Positions 46,804 to 59,519 of a DNA stretch of 64,000 nt are shown here, piece by piece. Location: assembly GCA_964058845.1 (NCBI GenBank), contig CAXKVR010000021.1, positions 186,001 through 250,000 on the forward strand. Reading direction: 5' to 3'. Position numbers and translations under genes: made by a program. Position 1 is the stretch's first letter. Every line of letters begins with the position of its first letter. The notes beneath the pieces are model-generated. The model was not told the DNA's origin. It saw only the letters and a program-made list of their open reading frames with translations, and did not search any database. The stretch comes from Carex sylvatica. Taxonomy: Eukaryota > Streptophyta > Magnoliopsida > Poales > Cyperaceae.

Positions 46804-47735
46804 CTATATACTTTCCACTTTGTACCGGGCCCAAAACCCAAAATTATTTTTGGCACTTCTGCTCCAATGAGAACAAAAAATTATGAATGTGATGATCTTC
46901 TTATAAACAAAATCAAACCCCTGTTAAGTCTACATATGCAAAAGATACACTTTATAAAAACAGCATAAATAAGGATATGTCAGTGTGTCATTTTTGTAAT
47001 TAGCAACATGCTTAACTGTACAATTGGACCATCTAAGGATCTAATTTAGAATGACATAGTTGTGCTAATTAAATTACATGGAAAAGTGTGTGGGGGCCCG
47101 GGGGGGTGTTGCATTAATTTCAAAACTTATCAAATTGATTTGAAATGACAAATTCAAACTATGAAACCAATCTACTCCTTTTACATATCAATTTTTTTAT
47201 TTTTCGAATTAATTTAGTATAGAGTTAAGCTGTAAGAAAAGTAATTTATGAGTTAATTTTAATGCATTTATTTTTTATTATTTCTTAACATCTTGACTTA
47301 TATTAAATTAATTAAAAAAATTACTAATTTCATATGTGAACACATCACTTGCGAAATATATTGATTTCAATTTTGAATTCATCATTTTAAATTAATTAGA
47401 TATATTTTAAAAGACTTGGTGAGCTTAATTAGAACATACTAGTTCTACTTAATTATTATAAATATTGAACTTAAATCATAAAGAAAACTCTCAATACATA
47501 TTATAGTTACACAACCATACTTTCTCCATTACATGAAGTCAATTGATTACGTGAATTTACAATAAAATAAAAATAAAATTAAGGCAAATTAACTACATAT
47601 CATGATATTTTTTTTGTTCAAGCGACTCTGATGCTATTCTTAATTTCTTCCGAATTTGGTAAAGACATGTTGAATCATTCCAAGATGTATTTGGATCAAA
47701 TGTTAAAAAGTTGACAATGTTATACTTAAAACTGA

Positions 47736-47809
47736 CACTACAACAAAATAACTCATCTGCAACCGACATACGTCAGCACCGGTCGCTGAAAAATCATTCT
47801 GCTGTAGTG
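47736..47809. mobile_element. 74-bp CACTA-type mini-element
   Basis: Ends CACTACAACAAAATAA and, from the right, CACTACAGCAGAATGA, with ACCGGTCGCTGAAAAA inside, as in En/Spm-like ends. The neighbouring triplets TGA and AAT do not match, so no 3-bp target duplication is seen. It is probably an extreme internal deletion. Confidence 0.6.
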
Positions 47810-48169
47810 AATACACGTGTCCTCTTGGACCGATTTGGCCCACATCCTTCATAAACGTATGCATGCATGCATTCAATAGTTATCAGTTATCACTAACAAC
47901 ACATGTTTTTAATTCAGCAAAACTTTTTTTTTTCTAAGTATGACATGAAGGAATCAGACCTAAATGCATGCATTTGAAAATCATGCAGTATGCCAAATAT
48001 TGACAGCCCGAAATTTTAGTTGTACTCGTTTAAAAAATGCAGGATAGAATAAAAAAAAAAGTTAAGAACGAATGCTAACGTGATGCACTTTCTTTTCTTT
48101 TCCATTTTTTAAAGTTGTCATGCAATTTAATTACATGCCCCCTCCCCTCCTACATGAAATTCATATCAC

Positions 48170-48335
48170 GTAAGGTATAACAAAATATTTCTATTTAGAT
48201 TTAGATAAATATTCGATTAATTCACATAAATATTAAAAGAACTCCGTACATTTCACATCGGACATAGTTAATCTAAATTCTAATTATACAGTTCAGATCT
48301 AAACATAAATATTATGTTATCTCATAGGATATGGA
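48170..48335. repeat. Diverged hairpin repeat
   Basis: ACGTAAGGTATAACAAAATA on the left and TATTATGTTATCTCATAGGA on the right form imperfect inverted ends. Related to the 45725-45830 hairpin. Confidence 0.4.
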
Positions 48336-48339
48336 CTAG

Positions 48340-51300
48340 ATCTCCTACACGTGACAATAGTCTTTTTACAAAGTTTTTAGAAGAAGAAGAAGACAATAAT
48401 AGCCTATTAGCTAGACATGACCTCAAAGAGGTCATGTTCAGAATCAGCGACAGCTTGATGCTTGGTTGGATCTGTCTGATTCATATTGAGGCTGTTCGGC
48501 AGCACCTCTTTAATCTATACTAGAATTAAGTTTTAAAGAGATTTGAACAAAAGAAGATGTCTTCAAACTTAAGATCTGAACAAAAGAAGATCAAAGGAGG
48601 TGATTTTAATCCGTGCTAAGAAACCGGTATTGAACATGTGATTAAGCGGTTAAGGAAGTTAAATGAAACTCATTTAATCTTAAGGTGGCTTAAGAAAGTC
48701 TTGCCGAACAACAAGATTTGCACGACTAATTTTAAAATTCGTACTTATCAAATACATATGAATCTAGTTGCGGTTTAAACAGCTCTAACTAAACATCAAA
48801 CCAAATTTGATTTTATGCCCTTCAGACTTCCCTGCTCCATGAATTCAATGTCTTCATGAACCAAGTCAAAAAAATAAAGTCTTCGTGAACACATGTGAAC
48901 TTGATACAAAATTTCTGTTGAAGAGTTTTATTTAAGCATACAAAGAAAAATGGAAACATTGCCATATTAAACATTCTCTTCACAATCAATATAAAAAATA
49001 AATAAAGGACGAAAATATCCATTTAGAAATACATATAAAAGACATGTGTATGACTCAGAAAAAACAATTACAAATTAGTAACCTTCATTCATGATGCCAA
49101 ATTAATTTTAGGGACTAAGTTGGGTACCCATAGCATTTATCAAAGGGAAAAACCAACATCTCTCTTTCAAGATTCCAAACTTAGGCTGGAAGTATTTGGC
49201 TTTCAATTTGATTATGCACCTAAGTTTAGGTGCCACCAATGAATTCTATATTTTCTTGGAAATTAATGAGACATTTTGAAAAGCTACTAGACAAGCTTCC
49301 TACTATTAGAGGCACAGTTTAGTTTCAAGTTTCAACAAAAGAATAAAGGGTTTGTGATAGAAAGCATGTGGGCCCACATTCCATATTCCAACTGATTTCC
49401 TCCATTGAAGGAGAATCTAGATTCTTCCTTTAAATTGTTCTCTTCTTCTTTTTTTATTTATATATGATATATCTACCTGAAATTTCAATAATATCATGAT
49501 ATGAATCCAAATCTCTTGACATTTTTTATGTACTTCTTGTTCTTTATTCTGATACTCACTCAATGACTGGTTGGTATTTGTTGTTTCCTCTTTTCTTTGT
49601 GTTAAGTTAAAGAGATTGGCATCACAATACCATATTTGTTTGTTTATTATTGAATATATCAATGGATTTTTTTTAGTAAAAATAGGTGTCAATCCCCATT
49701 TTCATCTCCTTAATTACATATATCAAGGGATTTTTTTTGTTGGTTAAGTAGTACATTTTCTTATTGGGGTATTTTAATTTGCAAATAATCCTATTGAAAT
49801 TAGTCTCAATTGATTTATTTCAATTATTGTACTTAACTAGAAACTAGCTCAATATATAGGTAGCTAGATCTCTAATTTTTAAAACTTTTTTTCAGTATAA
49901 ACCTAAATATTCTTTTGTGATTATTGATGCATTACTTGAAAGAGATTTCAAGGTACTTAATTCCTGTATATCATCTACATCTATTTATAATTTATTAATC
50001 ATTGATGTGCACATTCTGACACAAACAGCTACTATTGACTTGTACCAAAATCACATGAGACAAAGAGGAATAATTCATGTTACCAAAACTGGTCCTCTTG
50101 GTTGCATGTCAATAAACAAAATGAATTTAATTATTCAAGAAAAATGTTTTATTATATCATCTATATTATAATATATATAATTGTTATCAAATAATTTGAC
50201 TAGTCAATACTGTGACTAATTACTATTATGTATAGGCATAGAAAATTTGCCAGAACTCTGTTGAAAGTTGTGTGAGATACTAGAGAGATTGTAGAGCTTC
50301 AGATTTTATTATAAGAACTTTAGATTTTAGTTTGTCAGGTTTAGGTTTGAGTTTGAGTTTACAAAGTTATATATATAAGATTTAGATTTCAGCTGTTCAA
50401 ATACTTTGCTTTTTTTACTTTTATATGTATATGATCATGTTTCATTTTAAAAGTATTAGATTTCAGTTTAGAAGCTATAATTTCATTTCACATACTTTAG
50501 ATTTCAATTTACAACTTGATGTTTTATATAAAAAAAAATAGTAACTGATCAAATTAGTAGGTAATAACATGTGGTAACAATAATAGTATTAGTTCATCAA
50601 TTTCCACTAATCAAGTCTTTTAAAGATAATTGCAGAAAATTACCATGAAGTTAATTCTAGAGAAAAACAACACACAATGATAGTATAAAATTGCAGTGTA
50701 TGTAACTAACACGCTACATGTACTTTTTCTATACAAAAATACAATATAGTAGAACACAAATGCTGACTTGAGCACTACCAATTTTTTTTTTTTTTTTTTT
50801 TTTTTGCATCATGCATGTCTACAATGTACCACTGATAATTTTTTCTGTAGAATGTAAATTCAAAGAAGGGAGGAAGAGGAATCACCACTTGCTCTTTGTT
50901 TTGTTGGTTATATGAATAGTACTATTGTTTTGTTGGTTATATGAATAGTACTAGGAATTAGGAATTAGGTTCCTTTGCCACTAACTTTTGGAAGAGAATT
51001 GATAACATGCACTTATAAAGCATACATTATCTGGATTTCATAGTTTTTGGATATGTATTAAGAGGAGGAATCAAATGTGTTCATTTTTTATGTATTTATT
51101 TTTAAATTTTTAATAATTTAAAATCTTAAAAAATTAAAATTTTAAAATAAAATCATTAAATATGATATATATTATATTTTCTATGCACATGTAAAATCGT
51201 TAATATTGTTATGACGGCTTGTAAAACTATACACTATTGTTGAATAATTTATGGACGTTGATTTTATAACTTATTATCATAAAAAATGATAATTTTTTAT

Positions 51301-52150
51301 GTGCAAGTTGAAAAAATAATGTAGATCGCTTCCAATGATATATCTTGATATATAAATTTTAGAATTTTTATTATTAAATTTTTAAAAATAAAAGCATATG
51401 GAGACACAAAAATAGAGATATTTAAATCCTCCTTATATATCACTTATATATCAAATATTTTGTATTATCTGACAATTAACTAACTAAATTATGGACATGT
51501 TATAGAAACTAAAAGAAAATGTATATTTCATTATTCTACAAATCAAATACTGCATTTTTATACGATATTTTTTTATCCACTCTATAATTGCAACCATCTT
51601 AATACTATGTTTACAATTAAAATACTTTTTTTTAATCTGATGGTTTTATGACAATTTCCTATGGCTTGTTTATTCTCATCATTTCCCTATATTGAAATAA
51701 TAACTTGCATATAATTTTTGCTCAAAGTTTTTTTGTTTTTTTTATGTTGTATAAAGAATGGACGGTGAGAGAATTGGATCCATTTTCTAGAAAAGGAAAA
51801 ATAAACCTCAATTTGCTTTCAGAGATTCCATTACATGGTGTCACTTAAATGGGTCCCACAAACAGCCCAGAAACCATGGGCTATAATCAAGAAAATTAAC
51901 CAATCAATTATGCATAATTGAGCTCCAAGTAGTGTAGTCTTTTGTGTAGGAAGGTAGTAGGAGGATGGTACAAGTTTTTTTAAAATTCAGAATAAAATTT
52001 AATTTAGGTCATCAAAACATCAATTTGTACTAACAATTGAGAATAACAAAGGCTTTTTATTTTTGGCACTCTGTCTTAATTAACCATTAAACTTATCTTT
52101 ATTTTTGTTTATGTTAATTAAGACATTTTAAGTAGAGTAATATTTTTTTA
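48340..52150. other. AT-rich spacer, no gene seen
   Basis: Only simple features: a T24 run at 50782-50805, an exact 29-bp tandem repeat (TTGTTTTGTTGGTTATATGA start) at 50896-50953, and degenerate TTTAGATTTCAGTTT words at 50300-50520. No supported coding region. Confidence 0.5.
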
Positions 52151-52155
52151 AGAGC

Positions 52156-52534
52156 GAGGTTATGGTGATGTGCATATTATAGATCAGTTCATGCTATGGA
52201 TTAAATTTTGTTTGTCCAAATTATTCAAACAGACGATCATACTGCTCAACACGATTTTCATATGAAAAATGTACTTGGAGGTCAAATTTTATATATTTGT
52301 TTAAGTTTTTTCTTTAATTTTCTAGATATGTAAAAATCACTACTTTCTGATGATCCATGATATTTTTGATCTATTGATTTTTCATCCACAAAAAAATAGT
52401 GAAATAATTTTCAAAAATATAATATTTGATATTAAAGTATATTTTTATATGAAAAATCATGTTGAACAGTTTGAATTTACTGCTTATACTTTAAAAATAG
52501 AGATATAAATTCATAGCATGAATATCATAACCTC
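52156..52534. mobile_element. Palindromic MITE, GAGGTTATG tip subfamily
   Basis: TIRs GAGGTTATGGTGATGTGCAT and, from the right, GAGGTTATGATATTCATGCT. Superfamily arms with ATGTACTTGGAGGTCAAATT and its diverged partner. Target duplication not seen. Confidence 0.65.
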
Positions 52535-52649
52535 ACTCTTTGACTAATAAAATATAAACAAAACTGTTTTTATCTTGTCTTTTATTTTTTAAATCTTCAC
52601 AGAGACTATGAAGTTGTGAGCGAGCCTCGAACTTTTGACTTTTGAGCAA

Positions 52650-53125
52650 GGTTCTAAATAGCGTTTATAGCGGTATAGCGGAGAGACAAAAAAAAAAAAC
52701 TTTAGCGAATAGCGGAGCTATAGCAAAAGCAATTATAAATAGCGTTTTTTTATTTCAAAAATTATATTTTTTATTTCTACTAATAGTAAAAATGTCTCAT
52801 CAAGAAAAAAAACACCAAATTAATTAAGAAGTTATAATATTCATATTAAACCAATACAAAGTTCAAATTGTCATTCAAAATATCCATAATTAAAAAATTA
52901 TCGATATATTTTATATTCAAAATATACCACTAACATATATTAATGCATGATACAAAATTTAATTGATATAGCGGTTTCATCGTATTGATATAGCTTGATA
53001 AAATAAAATAAAAAGCTAATCTGGACATTAAGGCCCATTACAATTGCAAAATCATAACTCCATGTAGCATAGCGGACCGCTATTACCGCTATAGCGGCCG
53101 TAGCTTGATTAGCGCAGTTTTACTA
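52650..53125. mobile_element. hAT-like element, TAGCGG-rich ends
   Basis: The left end is CAAGGTTCTAAATAGCGTTT followed by ATAGCGGTATAGCGG. The right side has CCGCTATTACCGCTATAGCG and then GATTAGCGCAGTTTTACT. Such GCTATAGCGG-rich ends occur in plant hAT-type repeats. The exact borders are unclear, and the 8-bp flanks match only partly. Confidence 0.5.
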
Positions 53126-53261
53126 CGTAGTTTTGCTTTCTAAGTCCAAAATCACTATATATTTAAAAGCTTGCTTTTGAGTAACTATAATCTTAAAATA
53201 TATTTTTTCTAACTAACTGTGCCATAGCTCCATCTCTGCTATTTTTTTTTCTTGTCAATCA

Positions 53262-53264
<3 letters not shown>

Positions 53265-53297
<33 letters not shown>
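53265..53297. repeat. (TA)n microsatellite
   Basis: An uninterrupted AT repeat of about 33 bp, roughly 190 bp before the presumed bZIP TATA box. Confidence 0.85.
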
Positions 53298-53300
<3 letters not shown>

Positions 53301-53424
53301 TCATGTGGTTATACTATAAGAATGTCCATATAAGATCTCAACATTGGCCAGATATTAAGAGCCACTCTAGCACCAAATAAAGCCATTTAGTGTCATGTAA
53401 CCATTCTATTAGTTCTAGTCTTCA

Positions 53425-53492
53425 CCTCTTCTCTCTCTCTCTCTACAGCTCACCCTCTCTCTCCCCACCCCAAGTCCAAACCCGGCTATAAA
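53425..53492 (+). promoter_or_regulatory. Core promoter of the bZIP gene
   Basis: TATAAA at 53487-53492 (CGGCTATAAATTCCC) lies in a CT-rich region with Y-patch character at about 53430-53465. Transcription is expected to start near 53515-53530, placing both uORFs and a long leader in the mRNA. Confidence 0.6.
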
Positions 53493-53631
53493 TTCCCTAT
53501 CAATTCCCCTCACAACTCCCTTTTCCCCCTCTTCTCTTCTCCCTTTCCTATTAACAAAACACTTTGTGCTTTTGTTTGCCTTCTCTACACCACCAAATCA
53601 TAGACACTACTGGTGAAGTAATCTCACCTTC

Positions 53632-53652
53632 ATGTGTAATATTGATATATAA
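53632..53652 (+). CDS. uORF1, 6 codons
   Basis: ATG TGT AAT ATT GAT ATA TAA lies in the leader, 18 bases before the sucrose-control uORF. Its position before the conserved uORF resembles the multi-uORF leaders of S1 bZIP genes. It probably modulates how often ribosomes reach the next uORF. Confidence 0.4.
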   Translation: MCNIDI

Positions 53653-53670
53653 AGAGATATATACATATAG

Positions 53671-53814
53671 ATGCCATCAATGCAAACTAAGCACAAACTA
53701 GCCCTCATGCTCCTCTCAAGCACCCTCCTCCCCCGCGGGGCCCACCTCGTTCACTCCTTCTCCGTCGTCTTCCTTTACTGGTTCTATGTCTTCTCAGCCT
53801 CTGCCTCTCACTGA
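53671..53814 (+). CDS. Conserved sucrose-control uORF peptide (47 aa)
   Basis: The 47-aa frame ends SFSVVFLYWFYVFS followed by ASASH and a stop. SFSVVFLYWFYVFS is the hallmark of the SC-peptide encoded upstream of group-S1 bZIP genes. In the best-studied case (bZIP11), this nascent peptide stalls ribosomes at high sucrose and shuts down translation of the main frame. Here the uORF ends 107 bases before the bZIP ATG and is in a different frame from it. In-frame ATGs also occur at codons 4 and 13. Five residues follow the conserved motif; I cannot say from memory how common such a tail is. Confidence 0.9.
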   Translation: MPSMQTKHKLALMLLSSTLLPRGAHLVHSFSVVFLYWFYVFSASASH

Positions 53815-53921
53815 CACGCCGGGCCCTCGAGTATAGCTAGCTCATAAATTATATATAAATATAATTACATATAGATATCTAGCTATATAATTTCAACTCT
53901 CATAATCTGCTAAATTAATAC

Positions 53922-54491
53922 ATGGCTTCTCCTGGCGGTTCTAACTCTTCGACTGTCAGGACCTCGTCAGGTCTGAAATCCGAGACGAATAATAGAAATA
54001 AGAAGAGAGAAATTATAAGCCCTTCTTCTTCAGGTGGTTATGACAACTCATCTGGTATTTCCTCGGAGCCTGTCGGGTCGGACGAATCCTCCGAGCTGCA
54101 GGCCCTGATGGAACAGAGACGAAAGAGACGGAAGGAATCCAACCGGGAATCCGCCAGGCGGTCCCGCATGCGCAAGCAGCTCCACTTGGATGGCATTTCC
54201 GATCAGGTGGCTAGCTTGCGCGCGGAAAATTATAAAATGCTTGTCATGCTTGAGAGAGCCACCGTCAGCATCCTGACGGTGGAGGCCGAGAACTCCGTGC
54301 TCCGGACGCAGGCGATGGAGCTTGAGTCCAGGCTAAGGTCTTTGAATGAGATCATCAAGTGCATCGGTGCTGCCGACACGAATCTTGATGCAGTCGGAGA
54401 CACCGGATTGGTTAGTCCTTGGAATATGGGCATGGGAATGATGATGCCTGTGGTGCAATCTGTGGATCTCTACCAGTGCTTCCAGGCTTGA
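53922..54491 (+). CDS. Group-S1 bZIP transcription factor
   Basis: A 189-aa intronless frame, usual for S1 bZIPs. The basic region has N74-x7-R82 (NRESARRSR) preceded by RRKRRKES. The zipper has heptad positions I92, L99, M106, A113, V120, L127 and L134, with the family hallmark VEAENSVLR. The N-terminus is Ser/Gly-rich and the C-terminus Met-rich, ending DLYQCFQA. S1 bZIPs bind ACGT-core elements in the nucleus, usually as heterodimers with group-C partners, and adjust amino-acid and sugar metabolism to energy status. The sucrose-control uORF upstream supports this assignment (bZIP11/2/44/53 clade); the exact orthologue is undecided. The coding sequence is GC-richer than its surroundings. 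Confidence 0.93.
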   Translation: MASPGGSNSSTVRTSSGLKSETNNRNKKREIISPSSSGGYDNSSGISSEPVGSDESSELQALMEQRRKRRKESNRESARRSRMRKQLHLDGISDQVASLRAENYKMLVMLERATVSILTVEAENSVLRTQAMELESRLRSLNEIIKCIGAADTNLDAVGDTGLVSPWNMGMGMMMPVVQSVDLYQCFQA

Positions 54492-55099
54492 TTTCAGATC
54501 CAAATAAGCTGCTTTCATATTTTTTTTTTTTAATTGGTCATGAATCATAATTGTAACATGATTAAGGATGAGTTGGTGGTGTTGTGCATGGAAACCAAAT
54601 ATAAGCATTTGGGGGCATATTTTTAATCAATCCATGGTGTAATTTTGCAAGGTTAGTTTTGCAAAAAGACACTGTGGTGGACCCCATTTGTTTTATTGTT
54701 GAGGACAGGACGAGGTCATGTGGTAGGTATGTGGTTCTACTAGCTGTTATAGTTTTTGGATTGGAAATTTGGAGAATTAGACAAAGAAAAAATATATTTT
54801 GGTTTCTTTGGGTGCTCTTTTTTTGGGCCCAAGGACGTGAATGTAATTTGTGGAAAGTCTTGATGTTTGGCAGGGTATTTTATTAGAGAAGAAGAAGAAG
54901 AGGTATTGTATGCAATAATTAAGAAAGATAATATGTGTATGACTTGACTATATGGTTAACTATGAAAATTATTATTATCATTAGTTTTCTTGTCTTTCCT
55001 TTCACTATCTTGCTTGTAAATTTTAAACAATGTTGTGCCTAAATGACATTATACATTTGTCTTTCTATCATTTCAAGAGAATTTTCTCAACAAAAAAAA

Positions 55100-55560
55100 A
55101 AAAAGATAATGTTAGGAGATAAAGATATGTGAGAAATTTTTCTTTAAACAACAAATGCAACAAGAGTTATATATCTTGCTTTCTACTACCTAATTATAAT
55201 TAGGTAATTTGTACTTCCCCAATATTTCCAAAAAATCAAGGGTAATTTTGTATATTGTCTAAAGAAGATTGCCAACATTTATTATTTTCTCAACAAAATA
55301 AAAATAATGTTAGGAGAGAAGATATGTGGAAAAAAAATGCTTGAGCCAACTTATATTATTTGAGGAAATTGTACTTTTCCAATATTTTCACACAAAAACA
55401 AGGGTGGTATTGTAAATTGTGCAAAGAAGATTGGCACACAAAACAAAACAGACATAAATTATGATTGAGGAAATTGTACTTTTCTCAATATTTCCAAAAA
55501 AAAAGGGTGGTAGTGTAAATTATCCAGAGAAAATTGGCACACAAAACAAAAGAGAAAGTG
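55100..55560. repeat. Degenerate tandem repeat downstream of bZIP
   Basis: Three related units share TTGTACTT(C/T)CCAATATTT, AAGGGTGGTATTGTAAATTG and AGAAGATTGGCACACAAAAC (near 55207, 55366 and 55471). The first two are preceded by AATAATGTTAGGAGA. Starts about 600 bp beyond the bZIP stop codon. Confidence 0.65.
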
Positions 55561-55679
55561 TTAGCAACAACTCATTCCAAAGTCCAAACAGAAATTATGA
55601 TTGGAAATGGACAAAACATTTCTATCACAAGTTCAATAAATAGGTCAAGAGTCACGACAAATCTTTGTCAGGTTTTTTA

Positions 55680-57890
55680 TTGAAATGAAGAAAAGATTTT
55701 TTTTCTTGCTAGTATAATATTAATTTTATTTCAATATATATAATATCAATTTCAAAATTTATCGAATCAAACTTTAAATAATGAATTTAAACCGATTTAT
55801 TTCATTAGTTGTGCATTTACATCAAAATTTACAATTTTTTGAATTTATTTAGTATCAAGTCAAGCGGTTAAATGTGTGAGTTTTTAAGCTAATTTTAATA
55901 TATTTATTTTTTTAACTTTTGATACTAAAATAATTCAAAAATATATTAAAAAATGTATGTAAATGCATCACTCATAAAGTAAATCAGTTTAAACAGTTTA
56001 AATTAGTTATTTAAAATTTATTCAGTTAATTTTAAAATTAGTGTCACATGACACTAATGTTATACTATCCGGATTCTTTTTCTTCTGTTACTTTTCACAC
56101 CAGATGATGACACCTTTCAACTTTTCAATTTTCAATTTTTCACGCCTACTTTTAAATCTCCCAAATTTTATCCCCACCAATTTGTCGATGCATCACCAAC
56201 ATCTATTATTGGAGTGAGGGTAATCCAATGGGTAGGAGCCGTTCGATCTGCATCAAGATTTGTGTTCATTTAACTCGCACAAATCATGAAGCTATTCACA
56301 TGAATCTTGATGCAGATCGATCAAACAGCTCTGGCCGGGATCAAAAATAAAAACTTAATAATGAAATTAATTTTTTGTTTTTCCAACCTAATAATAATAT
56401 AGAGTCATTTTTCTTTTTAAGTGAAATGAGAACTTTGTTAAAGTTGTATTGACATGAAAACAGTTTTCATAATCATTTTGAGCCATGGATTATTTTTTAG
56501 TTGAAATCAAATGTTGGTCATATAAGATGGGATCTTAGCGCATAATAACTAAATAATTTTTAATCGTGCAAGTAAATTGACAATATTTCATGATTGATGC
56601 AACAAATTGCAAAAGCTTAATGATTTGATTTGTCTTACATAGAAGTCTTAAATTCGATAACATTTATGAAAAAATGTTTTTTGTTTTTTAGTAACTTTGT
56701 CAAAATATTGAAACAAAGGTTAAAATAAGCAAACATTTGCATACAAGTTCAACCAAACAATTTTTACTATTCAAACAAAAACCCATTTATCGCCCAAAAT
56801 AAAAATGGAATGACATTTTCATGATGGTATATTCAGTACTAAGATGAAAGTACATTTTATCAAGCTAAAAGGACCAAATTTTTTATCAATAACATTAAAT
56901 ATAAATAAACTAAATAAAATAAACATCACTTTTATGGAATTTTCACAAACAACATTTCTATTAGATAATTCAGTGCAATTCATGGCCAATTCTTTTGGAT
57001 TATTTATCGAAACTAGCTTTTTTTTGTCTAATTCCGCCCGATTTAGATTTTTTAAAGGTAGGAATCCAATAAAAGTAAGGGGAAAAAATATCTAATTCCA
57101 CTTAATAATTCAGCGGAATTGCTCATAAATTCAGTAGAAATATCATATTTGAATTTTACAAAATAATGATATTATTTTCTTTAACTTGATTTATTTATAT
57201 GTTATTAATAAAATTTCGGCTAAAAGAACAAAGTTATCAACTTAACATATTTAACTTAGGTACAATTTGTGGTGGCATATATATTTATATATGTTTCCTA
57301 ATTACAAGAAAAGAAAAGGCAGAGTTTAGCTCAACCTTAAAAAAAAAAAAAAAATCAATATAAAGGACATATTAACTGGTGTCCGTTTCTCTCTCCCCCT
57401 TCCAAATTTAGGTATACAAGGGCCACTACAAAATTCCTCAACTATACAAGCATTTTTTATTTATACATTTTATCTTCAACTAAGATGTTTTTATATTTTA
57501 AACAAATATTTATACTTTGATGGTAAACATATATATTTATTTCTTGTATTTCAAGTTATAAAAAGATTCTGACATATGTATTTTTATCTTTCAACGAAAT
57601 TTTTAGCTTGAACTTTCTTATAATTATTCAGATAAGAAAAATAACAAATACTTTGTACATTAAGTATAAATAAGTAGTCACAAATTCAGAAATTATATTT
57701 ATGTTAAATAAAACACTTTTAGGAGTGCAGATAAAAGTGTGGAACATGAAACGTCAGCATAATTTGTTTATAAGAAAATGAAGAAGGTGGTGTAATTTAT
57801 TATTTAAAGAGAGCCTCAAGGCCTCAACATATCTCATTTACCACCATTCAGCACCTGAAAGGCCACAAAATAGTAGAACACATAAGTTAT
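55680..57890. other. AT-rich spacer with one hairpin
   Basis: No supported gene. 56241-56260 (GTTCGATCTGCATCAAGATT) pairs with 56303-56326 around a ~42-base loop, the better copy of a family also at 46514-46602. Short frames are not supported. Confidence 0.5.
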
Positions 57891-57899
57891 TTTCAAAAT

Positions 57900-58298
57900 A
57901 GTGAGTCTATGGTATTATATATTAGCACAGATTGATCCGTAATACGGATTAAAATTTTCGTTTTCAAAATCTTAAGTTAATCCGAACTGTACAACATGAT
58001 CTCATATGAATATGTAGTTATTACAGACCGAATTTTTTATATTTTAAATTTTTTTTACTATTTTTTAAGATATATAGAAAATTATTGTTTTTGGATGGTC
58101 TAGAATTTCTGGATCAAGTGATTTTTTATTTATCTTAAAAAATAGTAAAATAAAAAATAAAAAATTTGGTATGCAAGTATATATTCATATGAGAATCATG
58201 TTGAACGGTTTGAATTGACTGTTAGAATTTTGAAAACAAAAATATTGATCTATATTACGGACCAATCCGTGTTATGCATAATACCATAGACTCAATCA
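57900..58298. mobile_element. Palindromic MITE with 9-bp target duplication
   Basis: TTTCAAAAT at 57891-57899 is repeated at 58299-58307. The ends contain GAGTCTATGGTATTA and its complement, and the shared arms surround a centre near 58090-58130. Same tip subfamily as 33471-33854. The 9-bp duplication again suggests a Mutator-like mover. Confidence 0.8.
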
Positions 58299-58488
58299 TT
58301 TCAAAATGTGATGAATATGACAACAATGTAAAAATAATTCTTCTTATTAAAAATAGAGAAGGTGGCCTAATTTTTATTTAAAAGCCTTAATTAGCATATA
58401 TACCTCATTTACCACCATTCAATCCCCTGAAAGGCCAGAAAATGACATTTCAAATTTTGTTTTGTAGAAAATGACATCTCAAATTTTG

Positions 58489-58521
58489 TTTTTATTTTAT
58501 TTTATTTTATTTTATTTTATA
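58489..58521. repeat. (TTTTA)n microsatellite
   Basis: About six TTTTA units. Just before it, AAAATGACAT(T/C)TCAAATTTTG is present twice (near 58438 and 58469). Confidence 0.8.
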
Positions 58522-58929
58522 ATCTCTCCTGGTGGATGTGGCGAATTGTGCACTTAAGTCAAAAGAAGCTAGAGTATAAAATCCCCAAATTGCTTTGTAC
58601 ATCTCTTTCCTGTTCCTTAAAAAATGCAAAAGGTTGTATCAATCATTGTTCTAATACTAATACCTAATGATTTTCTCAGTTCCACTGTTTTTGTAAAATA
58701 CAGTAATTCTGAGTTCAACATTGGGAACTCAATGCTACATCACAATCTCTTGCTTTAAATTGACAAGAAATATTGAAATGTGACATGTCACTAAGTTAAT
58801 TAAAGCTGATTAGTGGAAGATTGATGTAAATTTCATATTTCACAGTAAAACCAACCTCCAAAAAATGCTTCTTCTTTATGAGTAATGGATCTTCTATGAT
58901 GCATTTTATGAGGCAATCATGAGTCATGC

Positions 58930-59510
58930 AATATTATAACGAGTGCAAATCATGTACTGAATCCACAGTGTATAACCCGCTTCACAATATCTACCACTAC
59001 ATAATAAATATTGTTTGCATTTTACGTTTCAGCGTCTCTAATTTTTTTTTTCTCTAGTTCCTCTGCTGTCAGGATCAATTGACCTCCATTTTATTGTAAA
59101 AAAAATTGTATTTACATAATTTTTTATATAGTTTAGAGCAAAATATTACAAATAGTGTATATTGACCTCCATTTTCTCCATGAAAATTTTATATAATTGA
59201 TTTTCATTTACGTTTAACCTCTGTAGTCAAAAAGTCTTGCTCCACTCCTATCCCCTATAGTCATGTAACATTGTAACGGGTCCAAATTACATGCATGTAT
59301 ATACTATATGGAATCCGCAGCGTATAACCCGCTTCACATAATCTGTCACTACATATTAAATATTATTTGTATTTTACGTTTCAGTGTCTCTAATAATTTT
59401 TTTTTTAGTTCCGCCCCTGCATGTAATATTCTAATTGGTGCAAATTACATGTATGTATATATGATATTGAATCTGCATTTTATAACCCGCTTCACAGAAT
59501 CTAACACATA
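58930..59510. repeat. Three dispersed direct repeats
   Basis: TATAACCCGCTTCACA occurs near 58971, 59320 and 59480, each preceded by GCAAAT(C/T)A-type sequence and ATGTAT/GAATCC. The first two are followed by TTTTACGTTTCAG(C/T)GTCTCTAA. The second and third also share ATTACATG(C/T)ATGTATATA. Probably pieces of one older element. No gene. Confidence 0.6.
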
Positions 59511-59519
59511 TTTCAAATA

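Noticed and set aside
54230..54608. Antisense frames over the bZIP gene
   Set aside because: Low-complexity complements of the coding and 3' region.
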